From the NCBI GenBank assembly GCA_001880285.1, contig CP016269.1:1188501-1252500 (forward strand): a DNA stretch of 64,000 nucleotides, in the 5' to 3' direction. Positions 8,596 through 16,779 of this stretch are shown piece by piece. The notes under the pieces are model-generated. The model worked only from the letters and a program-made list of their open reading frames with translations. It was not told where the DNA came from and made no database searches. The position numbers were made by a program, and so were the translations under genes. This DNA comes from Flavobacteriaceae bacterium UJ101. Its GTDB lineage: Bacteria > Bacteroidota > Bacteroidia > Flavobacteriales > UJ101. Every line of letters begins with the position of its first letter. The first letter of the stretch is position 1.

Positions 8596-9660
8596 TTAAA
8601 CATATTTTTTCAATTCAACTTTTCCTTGTTTTAACCAAACTGCATTTTGTGCTAAGGCCTCCATTTCATTTTCCCCAGCATATATTTCAATTGGTGCGAT
8701 AAATGAAATTTTAGGTTTTAAAAAATCAATTAGATATTTACTATAAGCCAATCCTCCTGTTAAAATAATAACATCTACTTTTCCTTCTAAAACCGTAGCA
8801 TACGCTCCTATTTCTTTTCCTAATTGCCAAGCTAAAGCTTTATAAACTTTTTGAAACTCTTCCTTCCCTGCTAACGCCCCATTTTCTATTTCTAAAGCAT
8901 CATTCGTGCCTGTATATGCTGTCATCCCACCTTTTCCAACTACCATTTTAAGTAATTCTTTTTCAGTGTACTTTCCTGAAAAAGCAGCTCGAATCACATC
9001 TCCCACAGGTAGAGTTCCACTTCGCTCAGGAGAAAAACAACCTTCTCCATCTAATCCTTGATTAGTATCAATGACTCTTCCATTTTTATGAGCTCCAATC
9101 GTAATTCCTCCTCCTAAATGTGCTATAATCAAATTGAGTTCTTCATATGTTTTCCCTTTCTTTTCAGCATAATTTCGTGCCACAGCCTTATGATTCAAAG
9201 CATGGAAAATAGATTTTCTAGGAAACAATGGATGTCCTGAATAACGAGCCAATTCATCCAATTCATCTACAACAACCGGATCTGCTATATATGTTTTAAT
9301 CGATGGATTCTCCTTTTTTAACTCAAACGCAATCATGGCAGCTAAATTACTAGCATGTTGTAAAACCGCTGTTTCCAAATCATAAACCATTTGAGCATTA
9401 ATTTCATAAACTCCTGATTCAATAGGTTTTAATAGACCTCCTCGGGCCATAACTACCTCTATCTCCTGCAAAGAAACCTGTTTCTGTTCTAAATAATCTA
9501 AAATAATATCCTTTCTAAAACTAAGTTGGGAAGGAATTGTTTTGAAAACCGATAATTCTTCAACAGAATGTTTAAAATTATATTCCCAAACTTCTTTATT
9601 ATCATTATATAATGCAATTTTAGTAGAAGTTGAACCCGGATTTATGATAAAAATATTCAT
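8596..9660 (-). CDS. buk: Butyrate kinase
   Basis: 354 residues, the family length. ASKHA-fold acyl kinase with N-terminal phosphate-binding NPGSTSTK (7-14), LIIAHLGGGITIGAHKNGRV and LTGGLAYSK. It interconverts butyryl phosphate and butyrate with ATP and may also act on branched acyl phosphates. It lies 50 bases downstream of ptb, its functional partner, within a three-gene operon headed by an SDR gene. Confidence 0.94.
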   Translation of the reverse strand: MNIFIINPGSTSTKIALYNDNKEVWEYNFKHSVEELSVFKTIPSQLSFRKDIILDYLEQKQVSLQEIEVVMARGGLLKPIESGVYEINAQMVYDLETAVLQHASNLAAMIAFELKKENPSIKTYIADPVVVDELDELARYSGHPLFPRKSIFHALNHKAVARNYAEKKGKTYEELNLIIAHLGGGITIGAHKNGRVIDTNQGLDGEGCFSPERSGTLPVGDVIRAAFSGKYTEKELLKMVVGKGGMTAYTGTNDALEIENGALAGKEEFQKVYKALAWQLGKEIGAYATVLEGKVDVIILTGGLAYSKYLIDFLKPKISFIAPIEIYAGENEMEALAQNAVWLKQGKVELKKYV

Positions 9661-9710
9661 ATAAAAGTTTTTACTAGCTTGTAGTCTATATTTAGAACAT
9701 TATAATGCTC

Positions 9711-10628
9711 TTATGAATTTTGCAATGCCACAACAGCCAATGCAATACTGTTAAATTTTGTTTCCTGACTATCTGCCCTTGAAGTCAATACAATCGGTGC
9801 TTGAGCTCCTAAGACAACTGCTGCAACCTTTGCTTTAGCAAAAAACACAAAAGCCTTATACAATACATTTCCTGCCTCAATATCAGGGACCAATAATAAA
9901 TCAGCATCACCAGCTACATCACTTTGAATTCCCTTTTGTTCTTTACTCTCTGTATTAATAGCATTATCAAACGCTAAAGGCCCGTCAATTATACATTTTT
10001 TAATTTGTCCTCGACGATTCATAATGGAAAGTAATGCAGCATCTAATGTCGCTTGCATTTTCTCATTTACACCTTCAATCGCCGCAATTGCTGCAATTTT
10101 TGGATTAATAATATCCAATTTTTCAAGAAATTCTACTGAATTATTAATAATCTTAATTTTATCTTGAAGATCAGGTGCTATATTCATAGCTACATCAGTC
10201 AAAGCTAATAATTTATGATATTCAGGTAAATCAAACAATGAAAGGTGCGAAATCATTTTATTTTTACTGATTCCCCATTCTTTGTTTAATACTCCTGATA
10301 AAATTTTTGAACTTGACAATTTTCCTTTCATTAAAAGATGTGCTTTCCCATCATGTACTAATTTCACTGATGTTTTAACCATTTCAGATTGTTCAATTAC
10401 ATCATAAATTTCTACACCTTCCAATGAAAAATTATGTTTTGAACAAATTTGTTCAATCACTTCCTTTTCACCCACTAAAATCGGAGTGACTAATTTAGCA
10501 TCACGAGCACGAAAAACAGCTTCTAAAGAGTGTAAATCGGCAGCTGCACATAAAACTAATTTGATATTTTTTGAACTTTTTTCAAAATCGATTGAATCAA
10601 AAAGTTCTTGTATATGTTTATAACTCAT
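9711..10628 (-). CDS. ptb: Phosphate butyryltransferase (phosphotransacylase)
   Basis: 305 residues, matching Ptb. PTA/PTB-fold protein with LMKGKLSSSKILSGVLN and AGDADLLLVPDIEAGNVLYKA, the hallmark of the family. It makes acyl phosphate from acyl-CoA and feeds Buk. Acetyl versus butyryl preference is inferred from the paired kinase. Its start overlaps the SDR stop by one base, so translation is probably coupled. Confidence 0.93.
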   Translation of the reverse strand: MSYKHIQELFDSIDFEKSSKNIKLVLCAAADLHSLEAVFRARDAKLVTPILVGEKEVIEQICSKHNFSLEGVEIYDVIEQSEMVKTSVKLVHDGKAHLLMKGKLSSSKILSGVLNKEWGISKNKMISHLSLFDLPEYHKLLALTDVAMNIAPDLQDKIKIINNSVEFLEKLDIINPKIAAIAAIEGVNEKMQATLDAALLSIMNRRGQIKKCIIDGPLAFDNAINTESKEQKGIQSDVAGDADLLLVPDIEAGNVLYKAFVFFAKAKVAAVVLGAQAPIVLTSRADSQETKFNSIALAVVALQNS

Positions 10629-11350
10629 TATAAATTTCTTAGATCAGATATGGTTTCATATCCTGTTGGGTTTTCAATAATTTTTAATAACTCTTTGGCT
10701 GTTTGAGAAGGTTGAACCAATTGATTTTCCTCATACAATTCAACAAATTTATCTTTATTCGAAAAATCCTCACTGGATTGTTCTCGAATTAAATCTTGCA
10801 TTTTAGTATCAATAATACCTGGAAGAATACAAAAAGCATAAGTGTTTTTACGATTTTCTTTTTCTATTTCTTCTTTCAAAATATTCGTATACATATGCAA
10901 TCCTGATTTACTGGAACAATAGGCACTCCATCCGTCATAAGGAAGATTAGCTGCTCCTGAACCAATATTTAAAACAACTTTCGTATACTCTTCTGATGAA
11001 AATGTATTGAAAAAAATATTTGTTAAAATGGAAGGTGTTATCAAGTTAACAGTTAACAAATCAGCTAATTCTTGATTATTTTGTCTCCCAATATAATTTA
11101 TTGGCGCTAAAAGACCTGCATTATTAATGAGCACTATTTTATCAAAATTTTCTACTTTAGGAAATGTAAAATCAATTACATTTTCTTGTTTAGATAAATC
11201 AATTTGTTCATGCACATAATTTTTACTTTCAAAAGTAACAGAAGATCTAGAAAAACCAAAAATTTGATTTCCATCATTCTTAAGTAATTCTTCTACCAAG
11301 CCTTGACCTATCCCAGAAGATGTTCCTGTAATAAAATATACTGTTTTCAT
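10628..11350 (-). CDS. Short-chain dehydrogenase/reductase
   Basis: 240 residues. Rossmann cofactor motif TGTSSGIGQ at about 8-16, NNAG, and catalytic Ser with the YCSSK pair. Substrate is unknown. It is the first gene of the SDR-ptb-buk operon; the link with acyl-phosphate metabolism is only by position. Some relatives are annotated as sepiapterin-reductase-like. Confidence 0.9.
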   Translation of the reverse strand: MKTVYFITGTSSGIGQGLVEELLKNDGNQIFGFSRSSVTFESKNYVHEQIDLSKQENVIDFTFPKVENFDKIVLINNAGLLAPINYIGRQNNQELADLLTVNLITPSILTNIFFNTFSSEEYTKVVLNIGSGAANLPYDGWSAYCSSKSGLHMYTNILKEEIEKENRKNTYAFCILPGIIDTKMQDLIREQSSEDFSNKDKFVELYEENQLVQPSQTAKELLKIIENPTGYETISDLRNL

Positions 11351-11490
11351 CTCTTTTTTTATTTTAGTAATTTAGCTAGATGGATTTTGTTTACTTTAGT
11401 ATCTATCAACTAAAATCACAACTCATTTCACCCTCATAAATTATTAATTTAACAAAATTAAGGGTAATAAATTCAAAATCCCAATAAATT

Positions 11491-11512
11491 AGATAAAGAA
11501 AAAGCTTTATCT
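11491..11512 (+). other. Hairpin upstream of the YhhQ-like gene
   Basis: AGATAAAG and CTTTATCT form a perfect 8-bp inverted repeat with a 6-base loop, 23 bases before the start codon. It may be a weak terminator, a leader structure or an operator. It does not match the preQ1 riboswitch layouts I know. Confidence 0.35.
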
Positions 11513-11534
11513 TTAGAAGAAAAACAATTTTTTA

Positions 11535-12224
11535 GTGAAGAACAAGAACAAACAACAAAAAGCAAGTCAGATTTATTTAATACTTGCTTCACTTTTCATT
11601 ACCTCTTTGGTAGTATCTAATCTGATTTTTCAGAAATTCTTTTATTGGAATTTTTTCGATATCCATACTTTCGAATTATCTGTTGGGATATTACCTTACC
11701 CCATTACTTTTTTAATCACCGATTTAATTAGTGAGATATATGGTAAAAAGAAAGCTAATCAAGTGGTTACAACAGGAATTTTTGCTTCATTCTTTTCCTT
11801 ATTAATCATTCTCGTTTCAAGTTACGTTCCTGCAACAGAATGGTCACCAATTGACAATCCGTTGTTTGATAAAGTTTTTGGCGTTACAGCTTTAGCTGTG
11901 TTTTCTTCTATGATGGCTTATTTATTTGCTCAATATATTGATATTCAAATTTATCATTTCTGGAAAAAGTTAACCAAAGGAAAACACTTATGGCTACGAA
12001 ATAATTTTTCAACCTTCACTTCTCAATTTATTGATACTTTTACTGTTCTTTTTCTATTATGCAGTTTTAACCTTATTAAATGGGATTTATTTAGCACTCT
12101 ATTGATCAGTGGCTTTTCTTTCAAAATACTAATTGCCTTAATTGATACACCTTTCTTATATTTAGGAGTCTATATTTTCAGACGAATATTTCATTTAAAA
12201 GAGGGTGAGGAAATTACGATCTAA
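11535..12224 (+). CDS. YhhQ/VUT-family queuosine-precursor transporter
   Basis: 229 residues with six or so membrane helices. Family features are the polar start, SLVVSNLIFQKFF, ILPYPITFLITDLISEIYGKKKAN, and LRNNFSTFTSQFIDTF. E. coli YhhQ imports the queuosine precursors preQ0/preQ1, so the protein probably scavenges these at the inner membrane. It is a single gene between two hairpins, ended by a near-perfect palindromic terminator. Confidence 0.88.
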   Translation: MKNKNKQQKASQIYLILASLFITSLVVSNLIFQKFFYWNFFDIHTFELSVGILPYPITFLITDLISEIYGKKKANQVVTTGIFASFFSLLIILVSSYVPATEWSPIDNPLFDKVFGVTALAVFSSMMAYLFAQYIDIQIYHFWKKLTKGKHLWLRNNFSTFTSQFIDTFTVLFLLCSFNLIKWDLFSTLLISGFSFKILIALIDTPFLYLGVYIFRRIFHLKEGEEITI

Positions 12225-12266
12225 AAAAACAGTCAAAATAACCTAGGTTATTTTGACTGTTTTTTT
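12223..12266. terminator. Bidirectional rho-independent terminator
   Basis: A perfect palindrome: AAAAAAACAGTCAAAATAACC (first arm 12223-12243) mirrored at 12246-12266 with T runs on both strands. It overlaps the stop codon of the + gene and can serve the nitroreductase gene on the other strand. Confidence 0.9.
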
Positions 12267-12310
12267 AGATTAATACTTATTTCTTTACTCTTTTTCTTTA
12301 TTAAAAAGTA

Positions 12311-12964
12311 TTATATAAGTGTAATTATTTCCTCTTCAGATAAACGAGACTTTGGCAATTTCGCATTAAAATCTGTTTCTGTACGATATCCTAAAGAAAC
12401 CACTGCTAATGCTGTATATCCTTTCTCTCTCAAATTAAACTCTTCATCTAATGCTTTTAAATCAACTCCTTCCATAGGTACCGCATCAATTCCTAAAGCT
12501 GCAACACCTAATAGCAAAGACCCCATATTTAAATACACTTGCTTTTCTAACCAATGCTGTAAATCCTTATAATCATAACGATGCATATTAGCAAACATCA
12601 TACGTCCTCCATGTAATTGTTCTTTAAATTGCTCTTCTGCAAAACGACCATCTTGATCTTCTTTATCTAAAAGGTGACGCATATACTTTTCATCAGCTCC
12701 TACTTTAGCACAAAAAACGATTGCATGAGAAGCATTCATTACTTTTGGTTCGTTAAAAGCGTAAAATCCTTGTGTTGATTTACTAATACGTTTTTTACCT
12801 TCTTCATCATTAGCAATAATAAAATGCCATGGTTGTGAATTTACACTAGATGGACTTAATCTTAATAATGCTTTAATTTGATTAAAATCTTCTTCTGATA
12901 TTTTCTTAGTTGCATCAAATTCCTTGGTTGAATAACGCTTGTTTAAAATTTCTATTAGATTCAT
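12311..12964 (-). CDS. NAD(P)H nitroreductase, NfsB-like
   Basis: 217 residues, typical of oxygen-insensitive FMN nitroreductases. N-terminal LNKRYSTKEFD and SPSSVNSQPWHFIIA are the FMN-binding signatures, and GIDAVPMEG is conserved in the C-terminal half. A cytoplasmic flavin enzyme reducing nitroaromatics or quinones. It is divergent from an HxlR-family gene with an operator-like repeat between, the standard arrangement for HxlR control of quinone/nitro-reductases. Confidence 0.93.
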   Translation of the reverse strand: MNLIEILNKRYSTKEFDATKKISEEDFNQIKALLRLSPSSVNSQPWHFIIANDEEGKKRISKSTQGFYAFNEPKVMNASHAIVFCAKVGADEKYMRHLLDKEDQDGRFAEEQFKEQLHGGRMMFANMHRYDYKDLQHWLEKQVYLNMGSLLLGVAALGIDAVPMEGVDLKALDEEFNLREKGYTALAVVSLGYRTETDFNAKLPKSRLSEEEIITLI

Positions 12965-12998
12965 TTTTTTGATTTTTTATTATTATAAAATACCATAA

Positions 12999-13029
12999 CA
13001 AAAGTAGATACAGATTATTTACCAAACAA
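12999..13029 (-). promoter_or_regulatory. Nitroreductase promoter
   Basis: Minus strand -7 TACTTTTG at 12999-13006 and -33 TTG at 13027-13029, with 20 bases between. TATAGT at 13044-13049, just upstream, matches a half-site of the operator at 13104-13120. Confidence 0.6.
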
Positions 13030-13103
13030 TAACGGTCAAAAAGTATAGTATCAACAAAAATATATAACTAACTTATTTTCAATCCATTTTAAAAAAATAT
13101 TAT

Positions 13104-13120
13104 ACTATAAAAAATATAGT
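13104..13120. promoter_or_regulatory. Candidate HxlR operator
   Basis: ACTATA-AAAAA-TATAGT, a perfect 6-bp inverted repeat, adjoining the -33 TTG (13120-13122) of the hxlR-type gene. A third TATAGT copy is at 13044-13049 beside the nitroreductase promoter. Confidence 0.55.
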
Positions 13121-13150
13121 TGCATAAGTTTAAATAGCTTAATACATTTG
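13120..13150 (+). promoter_or_regulatory. Promoter of the HxlR-family gene
   Basis: -33 TTG at 13120-13122 and -7 TACATTTG at 13143-13150 with 20 bases between, the expected Bacteroidota spacing. Confidence 0.6.
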
Positions 13151-13185
13151 TTTTAGGATTAAATTTTAATTTCAAATCAGAAAAA

Positions 13186-13536
13186 ATGGTTATAAAATAT
13201 AATGGTAAACTATTTTCTTGTAGTACAAGTATTGCAATGGAATTAATTGGGGGAAAATGGAAAAGTGTTATTCTAGTACATCTAATTGATGGTAAAAAAC
13301 GTTATAACGAGCTGCGCAAATTAATCCCTACCATTACAGAACGCACTTTAAGTCTACAACTTAAACAGCTAGAACAGGATCATTTAATTTCACGAAAGGC
13401 ATACACGACAAAGCCTCCATTAAAAGTTGAATATGCTCTTACTCCTCTTGGAGAAACGCTTATTCCTACTTTACTATCTATTGCCGAATGGGGTAGAAGT
13501 ATCGTTGATAAAAAAGGAGAGCTTATTGAAGAATAA
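13186..13536 (+). CDS. HxlR-family winged-helix regulator
   Basis: 116 residues. Conserved N-terminal Cys (LFSCSTSIAMELIGGKWK) that in relatives such as YodB and HypR senses electrophiles or oxidants, then the winged helix (ITERTLSLQLKQLEQDHLISRK) and ALTPLGETLIP. It is divergent from the nitroreductase gene, whose expression it most likely represses until thiol modification. That sensing mechanism is taken from relatives, not shown here. Confidence 0.92.
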   Translation: MVIKYNGKLFSCSTSIAMELIGGKWKSVILVHLIDGKKRYNELRKLIPTITERTLSLQLKQLEQDHLISRKAYTTKPPLKVEYALTPLGETLIPTLLSIAEWGRSIVDKKGELIEE

Positions 13537-13570
13537 AAAAACATTGTGAAAAAATTCACAATGTTTTTTA
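13536..13570. terminator. Terminator shared by hxlR-type gene and the original tRNA
   Basis: ACATTGTGAA (13541-13550) with TTCACAATGT (13555-13564), 4-base loop, T run after it on + and A/T run on the other side. Before integration the minus-strand tRNA would have read into this hairpin. Confidence 0.85.
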
Positions 13571-13619
13571 AAAGTGGTCCCACATGGGCTCGAACCATGG
13601 ACCCCCTGATTATGAGTCA
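13566..13619. repeat. attL: 54-bp direct repeat containing tRNA 3' fragment
   Basis: Identical over 54 bases to 43923-43976. It holds the tRNA 3' half (anticodon loop with CAT, variable region, T arm, acceptor strand) and 8-9 flanking bases. Homology to the intact tRNA stops after GAGTCA, so this copy is a non-functional fragment. It is the displaced original tRNA 3' end. Confidence 0.95.
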
Positions 13620-13727
13620 CTAAAATTTACTTTACAAAGACTTTCATTTATTTTCATTAAACTGATAAACAACACTTTACACAAAATAATATTTTCATTC
13701 TTTTTCATCTATTTATTATTCTATGAC

Positions 13728-13753
13728 AAAATGTTTCAGCATTGTTTCAGCAA
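13728..13753. repeat. Left arm-type repeat (candidate integrase/Xis site)
   Basis: AAAATGTTTCAGCATTGTTT... matches 43858-43883 with one change (C/T), same orientation relative to the att core. Each copy is itself a doubled TGTTTCAG motif 10 bases apart. Confidence 0.6.
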
Positions 13754-13806
13754 GATTTCTTCTACACAATATTTACTAGATAAATGTAAAACTGTAAAAG
13801 ATGTAA

Positions 13807-14619
13807 TTAATGTAATAAATCTTGTATTTTATTCAGTTCGGCAATTTTTATCTTCTTTAAATTATAAGATAAAATTATCACAAAACATTCAATAAAAATA
13901 GGTTCATAATAATTATATTTTTCAGCTAGTTCCATATAGTTTTCCCTTGAACTAGAATGAAAAAAATCCAACCATGCTTGATATAATTTTGAATTTATTA
14001 TCTGTTGATAATAGGCTTCATAATTTGAAGCCCAAACTTCTAAATCATTCAATTTATTATTATTAATTAGGAATTTTAATTCTTCTAATATTCTTTCTAG
14101 TTTTACTTTTCCTAATAAATCCATTTTATTTTGATCTAAGATTAATAAATAGGTGCTTTTAGCCTTAACATATTCTTTCAGTTTTTCAAGGTTCTCCCTA
14201 TAGTATAGCTCATTTACCATTATTTTATTGAATTCAACATTATATTTAAAAATATCTGGTTGGATTTGAATTACCGTATTATGATATTCTAATTTTAGGT
14301 CTGATTCTACTATGCAATATTCTGTAGAATATTTATCAATCCAATAAAATAAAGCTTTGTTATTATCTTTGTTTGTATTATAATAATCCAAAAGGGACTT
14401 AAAATATAACTCTTTATCACTTAGTACTACCAATTTTTGTACTTTCCAATAGATTTCAATAAAAGCTTTATGGTTACTAATCAATATGCTCTCAGGGATA
14501 TCTTCCGTAATTATTGATTTGTATGATTCTTCATAAGAATCAACCCAACTCTTTAAATCCAAAATACTGATATCAGAGCTTGATAATTTTAGAAGTTTTT
14601 CAATACTTTTTGTAATCAT
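13807..14619 (-). CDS. Unknown helical protein with duplicated halves
   Basis: 270 residues, no signal peptide or membrane segment, strongly alpha-helical. It looks internally duplicated: DLKSWVDSYEESYKSII near residues 20-36 resembles DLEVWASNYEAYYQQII near 195-211, with similar spacing to a following aromatic/acidic helix. I do not recognise the family. It is the last gene of a three-gene minus-strand run with two exported proteins at the left end of the island. Possible cargo such as an immunity or effector-associated protein, but there is no direct evidence. Confidence 0.6.
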   Translation of the reverse strand: MITKSIEKLLKLSSSDISILDLKSWVDSYEESYKSIITEDIPESILISNHKAFIEIYWKVQKLVVLSDKELYFKSLLDYYNTNKDNNKALFYWIDKYSTEYCIVESDLKLEYHNTVIQIQPDIFKYNVEFNKIMVNELYYRENLEKLKEYVKAKSTYLLILDQNKMDLLGKVKLERILEELKFLINNNKLNDLEVWASNYEAYYQQIINSKLYQAWLDFFHSSSRENYMELAEKYNYYEPIFIECFVIILSYNLKKIKIAELNKIQDLLH

Positions 14620-14637
14620 TTCTTTACATAATAAAAG

Positions 14638-15090
14638 CTATTTCTGAAATTGAAATGTTTTACGCAAGCCTATATATAACCTTTCCATGGTTTCCTTTTT
14701 ATTACTTACAACCATTATAGTATAGGCAATATTATCATGAAAAAAGATAATTTGTCTTCCGTAAGCATCTATTTGGAATATGTCAGCTATTATTGCAGAT
14801 TCTCCTACAAAAATGGACTCTCTATAATCAAAAGTACCTGAGTTTTTAATTGAAATTAAATATTCTTCTTGTTGTTTTTTATCCCTAGATATTATTTTTC
14901 TAAGAGCTATTAAATAGCCAGATAGCTCATCTTTCTTACCATAACTGTAATTATAAGATTGGTTTTTAGGATTATAATAATTTTCATTCTCTATGCATTC
15001 ACACTCAAATCTGAAATACTTTGTAGTCATGGTATTTTGAGATTTTAAGAATAATCCTAAACATGTGAATATTATAATTAAATGATTCAT
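14638..15090 (-). CDS. Small exported protein, unknown
   Basis: 150 residues with a probable signal peptide (MNHLIIIFTCLGLFLKSQ). After it comes a Cys pair region (FECECIEN), a Tyr/Asn-rich stretch (about 38-50) and a C-terminal beta-rich domain with GRQIIFFHDNIAYTIMVVS. It starts inside the stop of the preceding gene (4-base overlap), so translational coupling is likely. No family recognised. Confidence 0.6.
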   Translation of the reverse strand: MNHLIIIFTCLGLFLKSQNTMTTKYFRFECECIENENYYNPKNQSYNYSYGKKDELSGYLIALRKIISRDKKQQEEYLISIKNSGTFDYRESIFVGESAIIADIFQIDAYGRQIIFFHDNIAYTIMVVSNKKETMERLYIGLRKTFQFQK

Positions 15091-15695
15091 TTTGATTTTC
15101 TTTTATAGATCATGAATAAAACTCCAATAATAACAATACTAATCAAGCTCCATTTAAGGAATCTTTTTATTTTATAATTTCTTACCTGTTCCTCCATATT
15201 TAGAGGTAAAGCATGAGGATTCCAACCTAGTTCAGTTCCTATTTCATAATATTCTTTGGGAATAGACTTATCAACATATTTACCAATTCCATGACCTAAA
15301 CCAGTTAAATCAGTTTTTCCTTGTAATGATTTAGCTTCTCCTTGAAGAATGTTAGGGTCTTTAGCTAGCTCTTGTTTTATTTTATTTATAAAAGGATTAT
15401 CATGTAATTTTTGTTTCTTACCCAGCTTTGATTTTTTTGAAGTATCACCTATTTTTAGGATATTATTATAATTATTGAATCCAGCTATTTTATCTTTTTT
15501 GAAAGTTATTGTTGCAAGTCCATATTTACCATAACTCCATACTTCTTCTTTCAAAAGATCATAATTTTTAATAGAGTTTGGTTCTCCCATTACTTTTTTT
15601 ACATCTTTTTTTGTTGAACCAATATTAATGTAATTTTGTGCATTTAAAATAAGGTTAAAGAATATTGATAATATCCAAAATGTTTTTTTATTCAT
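15087..15695 (-). CDS. Exported BamE/SmpA-like domain protein with C-terminal membrane anchor
   Basis: 202 residues. Signal peptide (1-19), then a region resembling the SmpA/OmlA (BamE) fold: NIGSTKKDVKKVMGEPNSI followed by VWSYGKYGLATITFKKDKI. A glycine-containing linker (TDLTGLGHGIGKYVDKS) leads to a C-terminal membrane helix (about 178-197) with a basic tail. BamE-like domains are widespread in envelope proteins and do not define a function. First gene of the three-gene left-end run, opposite to the HTH regulator. Confidence 0.6.
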   Translation of the reverse strand: MNKKTFWILSIFFNLILNAQNYINIGSTKKDVKKVMGEPNSIKNYDLLKEEVWSYGKYGLATITFKKDKIAGFNNYNNILKIGDTSKKSKLGKKQKLHDNPFINKIKQELAKDPNILQGEAKSLQGKTDLTGLGHGIGKYVDKSIPKEYYEIGTELGWNPHALPLNMEEQVRNYKIKRFLKWSLISIVIIGVLFMIYKRKSK

Positions 15696-15804
15696 AGCAG
15701 TTTGTTTTTATTATTTTATATAATTTTCTGTTTGGAAATAACTTTAGAATTATTTTCATTCTAGTGAAGTTTTTTACTATCAATTAGTTTATACTATTTT
15801 TTAC

Positions 15805-15870
15805 ACTTGTCATATATGGCATTTAATTAAACAAATATAAGCATTTTCTTGACTTGTCAAATATGTCAAG
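15805..15870. promoter_or_regulatory. Repeated operator-like sites before the HTH gene
   Basis: ACTTGTCATATATGGCA (15805-15821) and ACTTGTCAAATATGTCA (15852-15868) match at 15 of 17 positions, 47 bases apart. The second overlaps the start codon and sits in an inverted repeat (TTGAC-TT-GTCAA at 15849-15860). Probable autoregulatory sites of the HTH protein. Confidence 0.5.
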
Positions 15871-16093
15871 TATGAGAAAAGAGGATTTATTAAAAACTTT
15901 AGGAAAGAATATTCAAGATATAAGACTTAAAAAAGGTTTAACTCAAGTAGATTTAGTTGGAAAAATGGAAGGGGATATTGATACTACAAATATTTCTAGA
16001 ATTGAATCAGGAAGAACAAATCCTACTATTTTTACACTTTATAGAATTGCTAATGCGTTAGAAATTTCTTTATCTGAGTTAATTAAAATATAA
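15863..16093 (+). CDS. Cro/CI-type HTH regulator (XRE family)
   Basis: About 76 residues, essentially one HTH_3 domain: LGKNIQDIRLKKGLTQVDLVGK, ISRIESGRTNPTIFTLYRIANALEISLSEL. The start may be the ATG at 15863 or at 15872; a TTG at 15854 is less likely. It is the only plus-strand gene in this part of the island and is preceded by repeats that overlap its start, so it is likely self-regulated and may control the divergent three-gene run. Confidence 0.85.
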   Translation: MSSMRKEDLLKTLGKNIQDIRLKKGLTQVDLVGKMEGDIDTTNISRIESGRTNPTIFTLYRIANALEISLSELIKI

Positions 16094-16220
16094 TCTTTTG
16101 AGAACTAAAATTCGCTATAATAAAATATAAAAGGTTATTTAGATGGTACAAATAAAGTAAATATCCAAGGATATATTTGAGCATCACATATAGCTTATTT
16201 TAATTTTTATAATAGTTATA

Positions 16221-16658
16221 CTACTGCAATAACTCTTTATCAGCAAAACTAAAATATCCATTATTGGAAATAATCAGATGATCTAGGAGTTTTAAATCAA
16301 GATAATTACAAGCCTTTTGTAATTTTTCAGTTATATCTCTATCTCGAATGCTTGGATTTAAATTTCCAGATGGATGATTATGAATTAAAATAATTCCATG
16401 AGAATTGGTTTTTAATGCTATTGCCACAATGATTTTTATATCAACAATACATCCTGTAGTTCCTCCTTTAGCTAAATCTACTATTCCTAAAACCTTGTTT
16501 GACTTATTTAAAAGTAATAATTTAACTTCTTCTTGATATTCAATTATATCTTTATTCCATTTAGATAAAATCAAATCATACACATCATTACTATTTTTTA
16601 GTACAACATTCTCTTGTGCTTTTGATTTATAACTTATTTCAATTTCTGATACATTCAT
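16221..16658 (-). CDS. RadC-family JAB/MPN-domain protein, short mobile-element form
   Basis: 145 residues comprising only the MPN/JAMM domain; the N-terminal helix-hairpin-helix of chromosomal RadC is missing. Metal-site motif HNHPSGNLNPSIRD is intact, preceded by GIILI. This short form is frequent on Bacteroidota islands and plasmids. A role in DNA repair is unproven even for full-length RadC. It is probably an element backbone gene. Confidence 0.9.
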   Translation of the reverse strand: MNVSEIEISYKSKAQENVVLKNSNDVYDLILSKWNKDIIEYQEEVKLLLLNKSNKVLGIVDLAKGGTTGCIVDIKIIVAIALKTNSHGIILIHNHPSGNLNPSIRDRDITEKLQKACNYLDLKLLDHLIISNNGYFSFADKELLQ

Positions 16659-16721
16659 GATGATTTAACTTTCAAACATTACTACTTAAAAACTCATTTA
16701 TAGCCAGTCTTAGGGGAAATT

Positions 16722-16774
16722 GTACGTCTACTTTTTGTACTCATATAATATATAAGTTTGAAAAGTAGACGTAC
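16722..16774. repeat. Perfect 14-bp inverted repeat with 25-bp spacer
   Basis: GTACGTCTACTTTT at 16722-16735 and AAAAGTAGACGTAC at 16761-16774. It lies just past the stop of the gene at 16780 and before radC. It lacks a T run directly after either arm, so it is not a simple terminator. Its length and GC content stand out from the surrounding AT-rich sequence. Confidence 0.7.
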
Positions 16775-16779
16775 TTAAT

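Noticed and set aside
11380-11534. Possible preQ1 riboswitch before the YhhQ-like transporter
   Set aside because: A hairpin and an A-rich stretch exist, but the conserved preQ1-I core (CCAC-type loop and AAAAAACUA-type tail) is not present.
13584-13895. 103-codon plus-strand frame starting in attL
   Set aside because: It reads through the tRNA fragment and non-coding island end with no family features, and overlaps the real minus-strand gene at 13807.
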